NCBI GenBank assembly: GCA_018822065.1
Contig: JAHJKV010000281.1
Span: 1-8,672 of the forward strand
Origin: Pseudomonadota bacterium
GTDB taxonomy: Bacteria; Desulfobacterota; Desulfovibrionia; Desulfovibrionales; Desulfovibrionaceae
Reading direction: 5' to 3'
DNA: 8,672 bases
Shown piece after piece: positions 1 to 6,117 of the stretch. Position 1 is the stretch's first letter. Each line of letters starts with the position of its first letter. Both the position numbers and the translations under genes were made by a program. The notes under the pieces are model-generated. The model was not told the origin of the DNA. It searched no databases and was given only the letters and a program-made list of their open reading frames with translations.

Positions 1-210
1 AACGATGCTGGGTATCTCGTGGAGAATGCAAAGGGATATTCTGGTGCCACGCATTATTGCCAAAGTGTGGCCGCACTATCCGACAACCGTGTTATCACCG
101 CGCCCGGAACGGCCCCGGTCAGCTTTGCGGCGGCGATATTCGAGAGCGTCGGGCTGGACCCGGACACGGTCCGGCAATTTAAAGAGATGCTGGCAGCCGA
201 ACACGCCTAG
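1..210 (+). CDS. DJ-1/PfpI family protein, C-terminal fragment (5' end outside window)
   Basis: The reading frame is open from base 1 to the TAG at 208-210 and gives 69 residues with no start, so the gene begins upstream. The segment with VITAPGTAPVSFAAAIFESV (about residues 31-50 of the fragment) matches the last strand-helix of the DJ-1/PfpI/glutamine-amidotransferase-like fold, where a 'tApGtaP..fa..i.e.lg' pattern is typical. The nucleophile-elbow cysteine of the family would lie upstream and is not visible, so activity (protease, deglycase-like, chaperone or none) cannot be judged. A GTG at 19 could be mistaken for a start, but the frame continues upstream of it and the fold needs more sequence. 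The gene is followed by a palindrome over the stop and an intrinsic terminator, so it probably ends its transcription unit. Confidence 0.75.
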   Translation, partial: NDAGYLVENAKGYSGATHYCQSVAALSDNRVITAPGTAPVSFAAAIFESVGLDPDTVRQFKEMLAAEHA

Positions 211-217
211 GCGTGTT
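200..217. repeat. Perfect 18-bp palindrome over the stop codon
   Basis: AACACGCCTAGGCGTGTT is its own reverse complement and contains the TAG stop (208-210) near its centre. As RNA it would fold into a 7-bp stem with a CUAG loop. No T-run follows it directly, so it is not a terminator by itself. It sits 15 nt before the terminator hairpin, giving two hairpins in tandem at the 3' end of the upstream gene. Confidence 0.8.
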
Positions 218-232
218 GTGAAAGATGCAAGG

Positions 233-266
233 CCCCTGTCGTAAGTTTGGCAGGGGTTTTTATTTT
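233..266 (+). terminator. Intrinsic terminator after the DJ-1/PfpI gene
   Basis: CCCCTGTC (233-240) pairs with GGCAGGGG (249-256), with one T-G wobble and an 8-nt loop. The stem is followed by TTTTTATTTT (257-266). Only 24 nt separate it from the next start codon, so any separate promoter for the downstream gene would have to overlap this hairpin. I found no convincing promoter there, so that gene may depend on read-through. Confidence 0.8.
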
Positions 267-290
267 CGAACGCGAGGGGAGTGAGGAAGA

Positions 291-746
291 ATGCAGATTT
301 GGGTTGATGCCGACGCCTGCCCCAGGGCGGTGAAGGAGATTCTTTTCAAGGTGGCCGAGCGGCGTCAGGTCGCGGTTACGCTGGTGGCCAATGCCTGGAT
401 GACCGTGCCGCCCTCGCCGCTGATCAAGACCATTCAAGTCGGGGCCGGGTTCAACGTGGCGGATGATGAAATCGCTGAACTGGCCCAGTACGGCGATCTG
501 GTCATCACGGCGGACATCCCACTGGCCGACAAGATCGTGGACAAGGGTGCCACGGGCCTGAACCCACGCGGCGAACTGTATGATGCGGACAACATCAAGG
601 GCATCCTGCGCATGCGCAACCTCATGGAAGAGCTTCGTAGCGCTGGCACGGCTGGCGGTGGCCCGCCTGCCTATGGCCCGAAAGACAAGCAGGATTTTAC
701 CAATCAGCTGGATAAGTTTTTGACCAGGGCTTTGAGCGGAGGCTGA
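291..746 (+). CDS. yaiI: UPF0178 family protein (YaiI/YqxD, DUF188)
   Basis: The protein has 151 residues, the usual length for this family. The hallmarks are present in order: IWVDADACP at 3-11, VADDEIAE at 57-64, DLVITADIPLA at 69-79, NPRGELYD at 91-98 and GGP..YGPKDKQDFTNQLD at 123-141. The family (Pfam DUF188) is considered PIN/NYN-like, with the conserved aspartates forming a candidate metal site, so a nuclease role is possible. No biochemical function is established to my knowledge. The ATG at 291 is preceded by GAGG at 283-286 and by GGGGA at 276-280. The gene appears complete and cytosolic, and stands alone between a terminator and a 176-bp gap. The family is sure; the function is unknown. 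Confidence 0.93.
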   Translation: MQIWVDADACPRAVKEILFKVAERRQVAVTLVANAWMTVPPSPLIKTIQVGAGFNVADDEIAELAQYGDLVITADIPLADKIVDKGATGLNPRGELYDADNIKGILRMRNLMEELRSAGTAGGGPPAYGPKDKQDFTNQLDKFLTRALSGG

Positions 747-910
747 AATGCTCCGTTGGCATCGTGGCCGCAAACAGCTCGTATTCTCGCGTATCGAAGA
801 AAACGTTGGGAGACGAGCCGTTCTTGCATCTGTTCAACTCAGTTTTTAGGCTGATGAGATCGGAAAAAACACTGGTTTGGTCGGTGGTGTTGCTGCTAAA
901 CTCATGCGCA

Positions 911-917
911 AAAGGAG
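911..917 (+). promoter_or_regulatory. Ribosome binding site fixing the start of the O-methyltransferase
   Basis: AAAGGAG lies 5 nt before the ATG at 923. The reading frame stays open upstream to a GTG at 764, but that stretch has no comparable site and no family-like sequence, so 923 is the supported start. Confidence 0.8.
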
Positions 918-922
918 CAGCC

Positions 923-1906
923 ATGACCATACAAACTCCGGACGACATCCAGAAACTCGCGGGCGCGTTCATGCGTAGTCGGATCGTGTTGACCGGCTGG
1001 GGCCTGGGGGTGTTTACGGCGCTGGGGCATGGGTGGTGCGAGGCGGGGGCGGTGGCCGAGGAGATCGGGGCGGATGCTCGGGCCACGGACCGACTTTTGG
1101 GGGCGCTTTGCGTGTTGGGGCTGGTGGAGAAGAAGGAGGGGAAGTTTCGGAATACGGACGTGGCCTTGCGCTGGCTTGATGCGGATTCCCCGGACTATCT
1201 TTCCGGTTTGGGGCATCTCTCCAATCTGTATGAAAACTGGGGCACCCTGACCGAATCCGTGCGCCAGGGCGGCACCGTGCTCGACCCGGATTTTGACAAC
1301 GATGCCAAGCGGGCGGCGTTCATTGAGGCCATGCACCGCCGGGCAAAAAAGGACGCGGGAGAGTTGGTCGGGATGCTTGATCTTTCCAAAACCGACACGG
1401 TTCTCGACGTGGGCGGCGGTTCCGGGGTCTATTCCATGGCCATGTGCCGGGTGAAAACCGGGCTCAAGGCCGTTGTTTTCGACCTGGAGCCGGTGACGAA
1501 ACTGACGCAGAACTATGTGGAGCAGGGCGGTTTTTCCGGGCGTATCACCACAAAACCCGGTGATTATCTGCGCGATGACTTTGGTTCAGGCTATGACCTG
1601 GCCTTCTTCTCGGCCATCGTTCATATCAATAACTATGAGGAAAACGGTCAACTCATGCGCAGTGCCTTTGCTGCCCTGAACCCTGGGGGACAGGTGGCGG
1701 TGGTGGATTTTGTCATGGACGAGGCGCGGCTTGAGCCGGAATTTGGCGCCATCTTCGCCCTGAACATGCTGGTGAATACCCGGCGTGGCGACGTGTTTAC
1801 CGAAGGGGAAATCACCAATTGGTTTGCCGATGCCGGGTTTGTCGACATCACGCGCAAGAAAACCGGGCCGACCACGGCCATGATGCTCGGGCGCAAACCG
1901 CAGTAG
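923..1906 (+). CDS. SAM-dependent O-methyltransferase with N-terminal dimerisation domain
   Basis: The protein has 327 residues. Residues 1-85 form a winged-helix-like dimerisation region (LTGWGLGVFTAL, then LLGALCVLGLVEKKEGKFRNT), as in the plant-type/ASMT-like O-methyltransferase family 2. The Rossmann domain follows. Motif I is VLDVGGGSG (160-168), the acidic SAM-ribose position is in FDLEPV (186-191), GDYLRDDF (213-220) matches the usual GD-F segment, and LNPGGQVAVVDFVMD (252-266) is the post-motif strand. His234 in AIVHINN sits where these enzymes usually carry the catalytic base ('lLH.W'), although the surrounding residues are atypical. The acceptor substrate cannot be told from sequence. 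Relatives methylate phenols, polyketides or tetrapyrrole-like compounds. No biosynthetic cluster surrounds the gene, and no terminator separates it from purN 107 nt downstream. Confidence 0.88.
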   Translation: MTIQTPDDIQKLAGAFMRSRIVLTGWGLGVFTALGHGWCEAGAVAEEIGADARATDRLLGALCVLGLVEKKEGKFRNTDVALRWLDADSPDYLSGLGHLSNLYENWGTLTESVRQGGTVLDPDFDNDAKRAAFIEAMHRRAKKDAGELVGMLDLSKTDTVLDVGGGSGVYSMAMCRVKTGLKAVVFDLEPVTKLTQNYVEQGGFSGRITTKPGDYLRDDFGSGYDLAFFSAIVHINNYEENGQLMRSAFAALNPGGQVAVVDFVMDEARLEPEFGAIFALNMLVNTRRGDVFTEGEITNWFADAGFVDITRKKTGPTTAMMLGRKPQ

Positions 1907-1920
1907 GGTGCCTTGGACCT

Positions 1921-1948
1921 TTGACTTCGCGCCTGGATTCATTATGTT
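1921..1948 (+). promoter_or_regulatory. Candidate sigma-70-type promoter for the purN block
   Basis: TTGACT (1921-1926, 5/6 to consensus) is separated by 16 bp from TATGTT (1943-1948, 4/6). This predicts a transcription start near 1955 and a leader of about 60 nt before the purN ATG. It is the best promoter-like pair in the gap upstream of purN. A weaker GG-N10-GC sigma-54-like match overlaps the leader at 1962-1977. Confidence 0.4.
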
Positions 1949-2002
1949 CGGTTCGGTCCGGTGGTGCGATATTCGCGGTCGGGCCGTATCCATTCGTCAG
2001 AC

Positions 2003-2007
2003 AAGGA
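2003..2007 (+). promoter_or_regulatory. Ribosome binding site deciding the purN start
   Basis: AAGGA ends directly against an ATG at 2008 and lies 6 nt before a second in-frame ATG at 2014. The spacing supports 2014, giving MPLKIAVLVSGG. Confidence 0.65.
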
Positions 2008-2013
2008 ATGCCC

Positions 2014-2688
2014 ATGCCTCTCAAGATAGCTGTACTCGTGTCCGGCGGAGGGTCCAACCTCCAGTCGATCATAGATAAAATCGAAGCCGGTGTGCTTGAT
2101 GCCGAGATTCGACTGGTGGTTTCCAACAAGGCCGGAGCCTTTGGGCTCAGCCGGGCCGAGAAGCATGGCATTGCCCGCCAGGCCATTCTGCACACGGACT
2201 ACGAGTCCCGCGAGGCCTTTGACCTGGCCATGGTCGAGGCCATCCGGGCTGCTGGGGCGGACACCGTGATCATGGCCGGGTTTATGCGCATCATCACCCG
2301 TGGGTTTCTCGACGCATTCCCAGGCCGGGTCATCAACATCCACCCCGCGCTTTTGCCGAGCTTTCCGGGCGTGCATGGCCAGGGAGACGCTGCGGACTAT
2401 GGGGTGCGCATCTCCGGCTGCACCGTGCATTTCGTGGACGAGAAGATGGACCACGGGCCGATCATCATCCAGGCTGCCGTGCCTGCCTATCCAGACGAGG
2501 GGGGCGATGGGCTTGGGCCGCGCATTCTGGAGTTGGAACACCGCATCTTCCCCCAGGCCATTCAGTGGCTGGCCGAGGGGCGGCTGACCATCAAAGGGCG
2601 GCAGGTGCTGCTCGCTGACTGTGGAAAACCAGTGGCTATGCTGGACGCAGTGGCCCTGGTGAACCCGCCGCTCGAAGAGGGGTTCTAG
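2014..2688 (+). CDS. purN: Phosphoribosylglycinamide formyltransferase 1 (GAR transformylase)
   Basis: The 224-residue product transfers the formyl group of 10-formyl-tetrahydrofolate to GAR in de novo purine synthesis. The phosphate-binding start is VLVSGGGSNLQSIID (7-21). INIHPALLPSFPG (108-119 region) carries Asn108 and His110, and VDEKMDHGP (141-149) carries Asp146. These correspond with a constant offset to the E. coli catalytic triad Asn106/His108/Asp144, so the enzyme should be active. Length is close to the E. coli enzyme (212), with a slightly longer tail. The start at 2014 is chosen by Shine-Dalgarno spacing; a start at 2008 would add two residues. The stop lies 1 nt before the transporter start, indicating co-transcription and probable translational coupling. 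No other purine gene is in view. Confidence 0.96.
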   Translation: MPLKIAVLVSGGGSNLQSIIDKIEAGVLDAEIRLVVSNKAGAFGLSRAEKHGIARQAILHTDYESREAFDLAMVEAIRAAGADTVIMAGFMRIITRGFLDAFPGRVINIHPALLPSFPGVHGQGDAADYGVRISGCTVHFVDEKMDHGPIIIQAAVPAYPDEGGDGLGPRILELEHRIFPQAIQWLAEGRLTIKGRQVLLADCGKPVAMLDAVALVNPPLEEGF

Positions 2689-2689
2689 C

Positions 2690-3970
2690 ATGCTGCCGGA
2701 AAAAGGCGGAAACGCCAGCCCGCGCGCACTCTGGTCCTGGGCTTTTTACGACTGGGCCAACAACGGGTTTTTCACTCTGATCCAAACCTTCATCTTCGCC
2801 ACCTATTTCACCAAGTCCGTGGCCTCGGATCCGACCCTGGGCACGACCCTCTGGGGGAACATGATGGGCGCGGCCGGGCTGGTCATCGGCATCGGCGGGC
2901 CGCTCTTCGGGGCCTGGGCTGACCGCTGCGGACGGCGCAAGCCCTGGGTGCTCGGCTGCACCCTGCTCACCGTGGGAGCCACGGCCATGCTCTGGTTCGT
3001 CCAGCCCGATCCCTCCTGGGTGGTCTGGGGGCTGGTGTTCGTGGGCATAGGCACGATCGGTGCCGAGTATTCCATGATTTTTTATAACGCCATGCTGCCG
3101 GACCTGGTCAGCTCGGATCGTATTGGCCGCTGGTCCGGCTGGGGCTGGGCCATGGGCTATGTGGGAGGGCTCTTCGGGCTGGTGCTGGCGCTCTTCGGGT
3201 TCATTAACGAGGGTGCGTTCCTGGGCATCTCCCACGAGGGCGCGGCCCATGTTCGGGCCACCTGTCTGCTTTCCGCCGGGTGGTACCTGCTCTTTGCCCT
3301 GCCGCTCTTTTTCTTCACCCCGGACACCCCGTCCACGGGCGTGGGGCTCCGGCGCGGGCTGGGGGAGGCCTTCACCCAACTGGTCCATTCGTTGCGGGAA
3401 GTGCGGAAATTCAAGCACATCGCCCGGTTCCTGGTGGCCCGGATGATCTACAATGACGGGCTGGTGACCCTGTTCGCCTTTGGCGGCATTTATGCGGCCG
3501 GGACCTACGGCATGAGCGCCCAGGAAGTGATCTATTTTGCCATCGGCCTGAACGTCACCGCCGGTCTGGGCGCGGCTGGCTTCGCCTGGCTGGACGACCA
3601 CTTCGGAGCCAAGCTCGTGATCCTCGTCTCCTTGGTCGGACTCATCGTGCCCGGCGTGACCATCCTGCTGGCCACGAGCAAGGGGGTGCTCTGGATATTC
3701 GGGCTCGCCCTTGGTATCTTTATGGGCCCGGTGCAGGCGGCCAGCCGGTCATACATGGCCCGGGTGGCACCGGAGGATATCCGGGGCGAGATGTTTGGCC
3801 TCTTTGCCTTTTCCGGGAAGGTGACCAGCTTTCTTGGCCCGCTTTTGGTCGGCTGGGTGACCTATATGACTGACAGCCAGCGCTGGGGCATGAGCGTCGT
3901 GGTATTCATGTTTATTCTCGGCGGTACCGTGATGCTCACCGTGCCACGTGCAGATCAGATACAAAAGTAA
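2690..3970 (+). CDS. UMF1-type MFS transporter (Atg22-like)
   Basis: This 426-residue membrane protein is largely hydrophobic, with about 12 probable membrane segments. Family hallmarks are SWAFYDWANNGF (16-27), the MFS motif-A-like loop GAWADRCGRRKPW (74-86), NAMLPDLV (133-140), SGWGWAMGYVGG (149-160), RMIYNDGLVTLFAFGGIYA (251-269) and SYMARVAPEDIRGEMFGLFA (354-373). Fungal Atg22 exports amino acids from the vacuole. Bacterial UMF1 members are mostly uncharacterised, so the substrate is unknown. The ATG at 2690 has GAGGGG (2677-2682) 7 nt upstream, inside the end of purN. The gap to purN is 1 nt and to the AMMECR1 gene 14 nt, so the three should form one operon. A link to purine or folate metabolites is only guilt by association. 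Confidence 0.93.
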   Translation: MLPEKGGNASPRALWSWAFYDWANNGFFTLIQTFIFATYFTKSVASDPTLGTTLWGNMMGAAGLVIGIGGPLFGAWADRCGRRKPWVLGCTLLTVGATAMLWFVQPDPSWVVWGLVFVGIGTIGAEYSMIFYNAMLPDLVSSDRIGRWSGWGWAMGYVGGLFGLVLALFGFINEGAFLGISHEGAAHVRATCLLSAGWYLLFALPLFFFTPDTPSTGVGLRRGLGEAFTQLVHSLREVRKFKHIARFLVARMIYNDGLVTLFAFGGIYAAGTYGMSAQEVIYFAIGLNVTAGLGAAGFAWLDDHFGAKLVILVSLVGLIVPGVTILLATSKGVLWIFGLALGIFMGPVQAASRSYMARVAPEDIRGEMFGLFAFSGKVTSFLGPLLVGWVTYMTDSQRWGMSVVVFMFILGGTVMLTVPRADQIQK

Positions 3971-3984
3971 CCACAGGAGATACG

Positions 3985-4539
3985 ATGACCCGACTGTTTA
4001 CCTTCATGCTCTCCGATGAAGAAAAGATGACGCTCAAGGAACTGGTGAAGCGTTCCATATCCAGCAAACTTGAAGGCACGGATGACACCCCGGCTGATCC
4101 GGGGGCAGGCAAGCTCACGGAGCCCATGGGGGCTTTTGTCACCCTGACCCTGGACGGCAAACTTCGTGGGTGCATCGGCAACCTGCAGGCCGAGGAGCCG
4201 CTGTACAAAACCATCTGGAACATGGCCCGGAGCGCCGCTTTTAATGACCCGCGCTTTCCGGCTCTGACCCGCGAGGAGTTCGAGCGGCTGGAAATCGAGA
4301 TTTCCATCTTAAGCCATATCGCCGAATGCCGCGACAAGCTGGCCATCGAGGTGGGCCGTCACGGGGTGATCATCCAACGTGGGGAGAAGTCCGGGCTGCT
4401 GCTGCCACAGGTGCCAGTGCAGTGGGGATGGAACAGGGAACAGTTTCTGGAACAGACCTGCCACAAGGCTGGCCTCGATCCTTCGGTCTTGAATCTGACC
4501 GGGACCAACATCTTCTGGTTTGAGGCGGTCGTGTTCTAG
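3985..4539 (+). CDS. amrA: AMMECR1-domain protein (AmmeMemoRadiSam system protein A)
   Basis: The 184-residue protein is a single AMMECR1 domain. It carries the near-invariant LRGCIG (60-65), the following ARSAAFNDPRFP (81-92), EIEISILS (103-110), and a C-terminal LLLPQVPVQWGWNREQFLEQ (138-157) plus TCHKAGL (158-164). All are standard for the family, including human AMMECR1. In many bacteria and archaea this protein occurs with a Memo-like protein (AmrB) and a radical SAM enzyme (AmrS), but neither is in this window. The biochemical function is not settled; the conserved Cys in RGCIG suggests a catalytic or binding site. Start 3985 has AGGAGA (3975-3980) 4 nt upstream. It is the last gene of the purN block, closed by the terminator at 4561. 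Confidence 0.94.
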   Translation: MTRLFTFMLSDEEKMTLKELVKRSISSKLEGTDDTPADPGAGKLTEPMGAFVTLTLDGKLRGCIGNLQAEEPLYKTIWNMARSAAFNDPRFPALTREEFERLEIEISILSHIAECRDKLAIEVGRHGVIIQRGEKSGLLLPQVPVQWGWNREQFLEQTCHKAGLDPSVLNLTGTNIFWFEAVVF

Positions 4540-4560
4540 CCTCGCAGTTGTGTGTTTTTC

Positions 4561-4592
4561 AAAGGGCCGGGAGTGTTCCCGGCCCTTTTTTT
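4561..4592 (+). terminator. Strong intrinsic terminator of the purN-transporter-amrA block
   Basis: AAAGGGCCGGGA (4561-4572) pairs perfectly with TCCCGGCCCTTT (4577-4588) around a GTGT tetraloop. The T-run at 4586-4592 overlaps the 3' arm. This 12-bp stem should isolate the downstream methyltransferase from upstream transcription. Confidence 0.93.
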
Positions 4593-4626
4593 GCCTTTTG
4601 TCCGCTCAAGGACAGGAAAGTGCCTT

Positions 4627-4642
4627 TGGTACGCTATCTGCT
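4627..4642 (+). promoter_or_regulatory. Candidate sigma-54 (-24/-12) promoter
   Basis: TGGTACGCTATCTGCT matches the sigma-54 consensus TGGCACG-N4-TTGCW at 10 of 12 defined positions, with the required 10-nt gap between the GG and GC doublets. The predicted start site is about 4653, 27 nt before the ATG at 4680. It lies just after a strong terminator and before the only gene it could serve. No enhancer-binding-protein site was recognised upstream. Confidence 0.55.
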
Positions 4643-4646
4643 TTAT

Positions 4647-4674
4647 CCCCTGGAATGGAAATAACTTCCGGGGG
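4647..4674 (+). repeat. 9-bp inverted repeat covering the ribosome binding site of the 4680 methyltransferase
   Basis: CCCCTGGAA (4647-4655) can pair with TTCCGGGGG (4666-4674): eight Watson-Crick pairs and one T-G wobble around a 10-nt loop. The 3' arm contains GGGGG (4670-4674), the only Shine-Dalgarno-like tract before the ATG at 4680. If the transcript starts upstream of 4647, the hairpin would hide this site. If it starts at the predicted sigma-54 position (about 4653), most of the 5' arm is missing from the RNA, and the repeat would be a DNA element instead. Confidence 0.6.
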
Positions 4675-4679
4675 TATGC

Positions 4680-5465
4680 ATGCAGATTGTTGAACAACCC
4701 GACCAGGTGTCCGGTCCGCCGCCGAGACCCTGTCCCGAGGATATGATTCCGCCCAAGGAACTGGCCATCTGCTTTGGTGGCGGGGACTTTCTGGGCATCG
4801 GACGCAATCTGGTGCGTCGCATGATCGACTGGGGCGGGCTTCTGCCCAGCGAGCGGGTGCTGGATGTGGGATGCGGCGTGGGCCGCGCCGCCGTGCCGTT
4901 GACGGAATATATTTCCGAGCGTGGCGTCTATCTGGGTATGGACACCTATCCCTTCGGCATTGACTGGGCCAGCGAGCATATCACCCCGCACTACCCGAAT
5001 TTCCGGTTTCAGAGCGTTGATGTCTTCAACAATCTTTATAACCCGAACGCTGCCGTTCGGGCCAGTGAGTTCGTGTTTCCCTACCCGGATGCAAGCTTCG
5101 ATTTCGTGCTCCTGAATTCGGTTTTCACCCACATGCTGCCTGAGGATGTACTTGGCTACGTAAGCCAGATCGACCGGGTTTTGGACCGGGGCGGTCGGGT
5201 CTACTGCACCTGGTTCCTGATGGATGACGACACGCGTGCGCACCTGAAGGTTAATGAGAGCACCCAAGTGCAGCTCAAGCACGGCTTTGGTTCCTTCTAT
5301 GTGGATAACCCCAAGGACCCTGAAGAGGCCGTGGGGTATGAGGAACATTTCGCCCGCACCATCCTGGAAAAGCACGGGCTGGTCATCGAGGCCGTGCACC
5401 GGGGCAACTGGTGCGGCCGCAAGGCGAGCAACTACCAGGACGTGATCATCGCACGCAAGACTTAG
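4680..5465 (+). CDS. Class I SAM-dependent methyltransferase, substrate unknown
   Basis: The 261-residue protein has a central Rossmann methyltransferase domain. Motif I is RVLDVGCGVGRAAVPL (59-74), the acidic residue after strand 2 is Asp88 in LGMDTYP, and SFDFVLLNSVFTHMLPEDV (139-157) and DRGGRVYCTWFL (169-180) follow the usual order. MIPPKELAICFGGGDFLGIG (22-41) precedes the domain. Similar sequences are common in bacteria beside sugar or cell-surface genes, but the acceptor is unknown. Start 4680 is preferred because GGGGG ends 5 nt upstream; Met22 at 4743 has only a badly spaced GAGG and is a weaker alternative. An out-of-frame ATG at 4676 opens a five-codon ORF overlapping the start. 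The gene has its own candidate sigma-54 promoter, and its stop overlaps the stop of the convergent minus-strand gene. Confidence 0.87.
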   Translation: MQIVEQPDQVSGPPPRPCPEDMIPPKELAICFGGGDFLGIGRNLVRRMIDWGGLLPSERVLDVGCGVGRAAVPLTEYISERGVYLGMDTYPFGIDWASEHITPHYPNFRFQSVDVFNNLYNPNAAVRASEFVFPYPDASFDFVLLNSVFTHMLPEDVLGYVSQIDRVLDRGGRVYCTWFLMDDDTRAHLKVNESTQVQLKHGFGSFYVDNPKDPEEAVGYEEHFARTILEKHGLVIEAVHRGNWCGRKASNYQDVIIARKT

Positions 5466-5734
5466 TCATCATTGACAGAGACAGTGCAACCGGAGCGAAA
5501 GCACTGGCGCAGGCGTTTCACGATGTGGTCATAGCCCTCGGGGTTGTGGGGCAGTCGGCAGTCGGTGCAGTCCTTGAGGCCGCCCTTCAGAGGTTTGAAG
5601 CGCCCGCCGCAGTCCGGGAAGAAATAGAGCGGGCAGTAGCAGAACAGACAGTTGAACCTCTCGGGATGGGAGGTCTGGTGACAGGGAAAGTAGGTGCAAT
5701 CCCGGTTGCTGAAGAAACGGAAGCTGTTCTCCAT
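5462..5734 (-). CDS. Cysteine-rich small-domain protein (putative metal-binding)
   Basis: The 90-residue protein contains ten cysteines. The core is NRDCTYFPCH (10-19), FNCLFCYCPLYF (27-38), DCGGRF (41-46) and LKDCTDCRLPH (53-63), followed by Cys78 and Cys83. The pattern C-x4-C-x10-C-x2-C-x-C-x7-C-x13-C-x2-C matches the 'cysteine-rich small domain' family (Pfam PF04071 as I recall), thought to bind zinc or another metal. Its function is unknown; some relatives occur with corrinoid genes, but none are visible here. The start codon has no good Shine-Dalgarno site and lies 10 nt after the stop of the DUF4389 gene, suggesting translational coupling. At the 3' end its TAA overlaps the TAG of the convergent methyltransferase. 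Confidence 0.88.
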   Translation of the reverse strand: MENSFRFFSNRDCTYFPCHQTSHPERFNCLFCYCPLYFFPDCGGRFKPLKGGLKDCTDCRLPHNPEGYDHIVKRLRQCFRSGCTVSVNDD

Positions 5735-5744
5735 GGTCAGAAGC

Positions 5745-6053
5745 TCAGTTGAAATGCACCGAGCGGGCCGGGGCTTCGACCTCGGCGTCCGTGGGCAGAG
5801 ACCCGAAGGGGAAGGGGCGTCCGTTCTCGTTCAGGGTGGCGTAGCGCAGGATGCGGTAGCCATACCAGGAGAGCTTGTTGCCGAACTTGCGCACGTTTTC
5901 ATTGCGTTTCCCCAGGATGAGCATCTGGCCGTACTGGAAGAGCACTACGAGCAGCAGCAGGATCTCCACCGCCTCGAAGGCGATGAGGCAGATGATGGTC
6001 ATGATCAGCCGTTTGAGTATGGCGGAACGCTTTTCGGAAGGATTGTCACTCAT
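5745..6053 (-). CDS. DUF4389 family small membrane protein
   Basis: The 102-residue protein has a short basic N-terminus and a hydrophobic stretch at about 16-48 (RLIMTIICLIAFEAVEILLL, then VVLFQYGQMLILGK), long enough for one or two membrane segments. NENVRKFGNKLSWYGYRILR (51-70) and GRPFPFG (78-84) are features of DUF4389, whose function is unknown. The ATG at 6053 is chosen because AAGGAG ends 5 nt upstream on the minus strand; the longer frame starting at 6134 lacks such a site and adds non-family residues. It is the first gene of a two-gene minus-strand operon with the Cys-rich protein. Confidence 0.85.
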   Translation of the reverse strand: MSDNPSEKRSAILKRLIMTIICLIAFEAVEILLLLVVLFQYGQMLILGKRNENVRKFGNKLSWYGYRILRYATLNENGRPFPFGSLPTDAEVEAPARSVHFN

Positions 6054-6064
6054 AGGAGCTCCTT
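6054..6064 (-). promoter_or_regulatory. Ribosome binding site inside a 10-bp palindrome (DUF4389 start)
   Basis: On the minus strand AAGGAG (6064-6059) is followed directly by CTCCT and the ATG at 6053. AGGAGCTCCT (6054-6063) is perfectly self-complementary, so the anti-Shine-Dalgarno-like CTCCT lies between the binding site and the start codon. The spacing of 5 nt is normal and fixes the start at 6053. Confidence 0.7.
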
Positions 6065-6117
6065 GTGCGCCATGGGCGCGGATGATGCGGCAAAAGAGAC
6101 AGGGCCGTGGATGTGTC

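Noticed and set aside
764..922. N-terminal extension of the O-methyltransferase from a GTG at 764
   Set aside because: No Shine-Dalgarno site at 764, residues do not resemble the family, and a strong AAAGGAG sits before the ATG at 923.
747..922. Promoter, terminator or RNA gene in the gap after the UPF0178 gene
   Set aside because: Only a 6-bp inverted repeat with a 30-nt loop (777-782/813-818), a 3-bp stem before a T-run at 843-847, and poor -35/-10 pairs were found; none is convincing.
1962..1977. Sigma-54-like TGGTGCGATATTCGCG upstream of purN
   Set aside because: Spacing is right but only 8/12 positions match, the gene is housekeeping, and a better sigma-70-type pair lies just upstream.
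2636..3601. Long minus-strand ORF of 321 codons opposite the transporter
   Set aside because: It is an antisense shadow of a GC-rich, strongly conserved transporter gene; its product is low-complexity, rich in Gly/Pro/Glu/His, with no family-like pattern.
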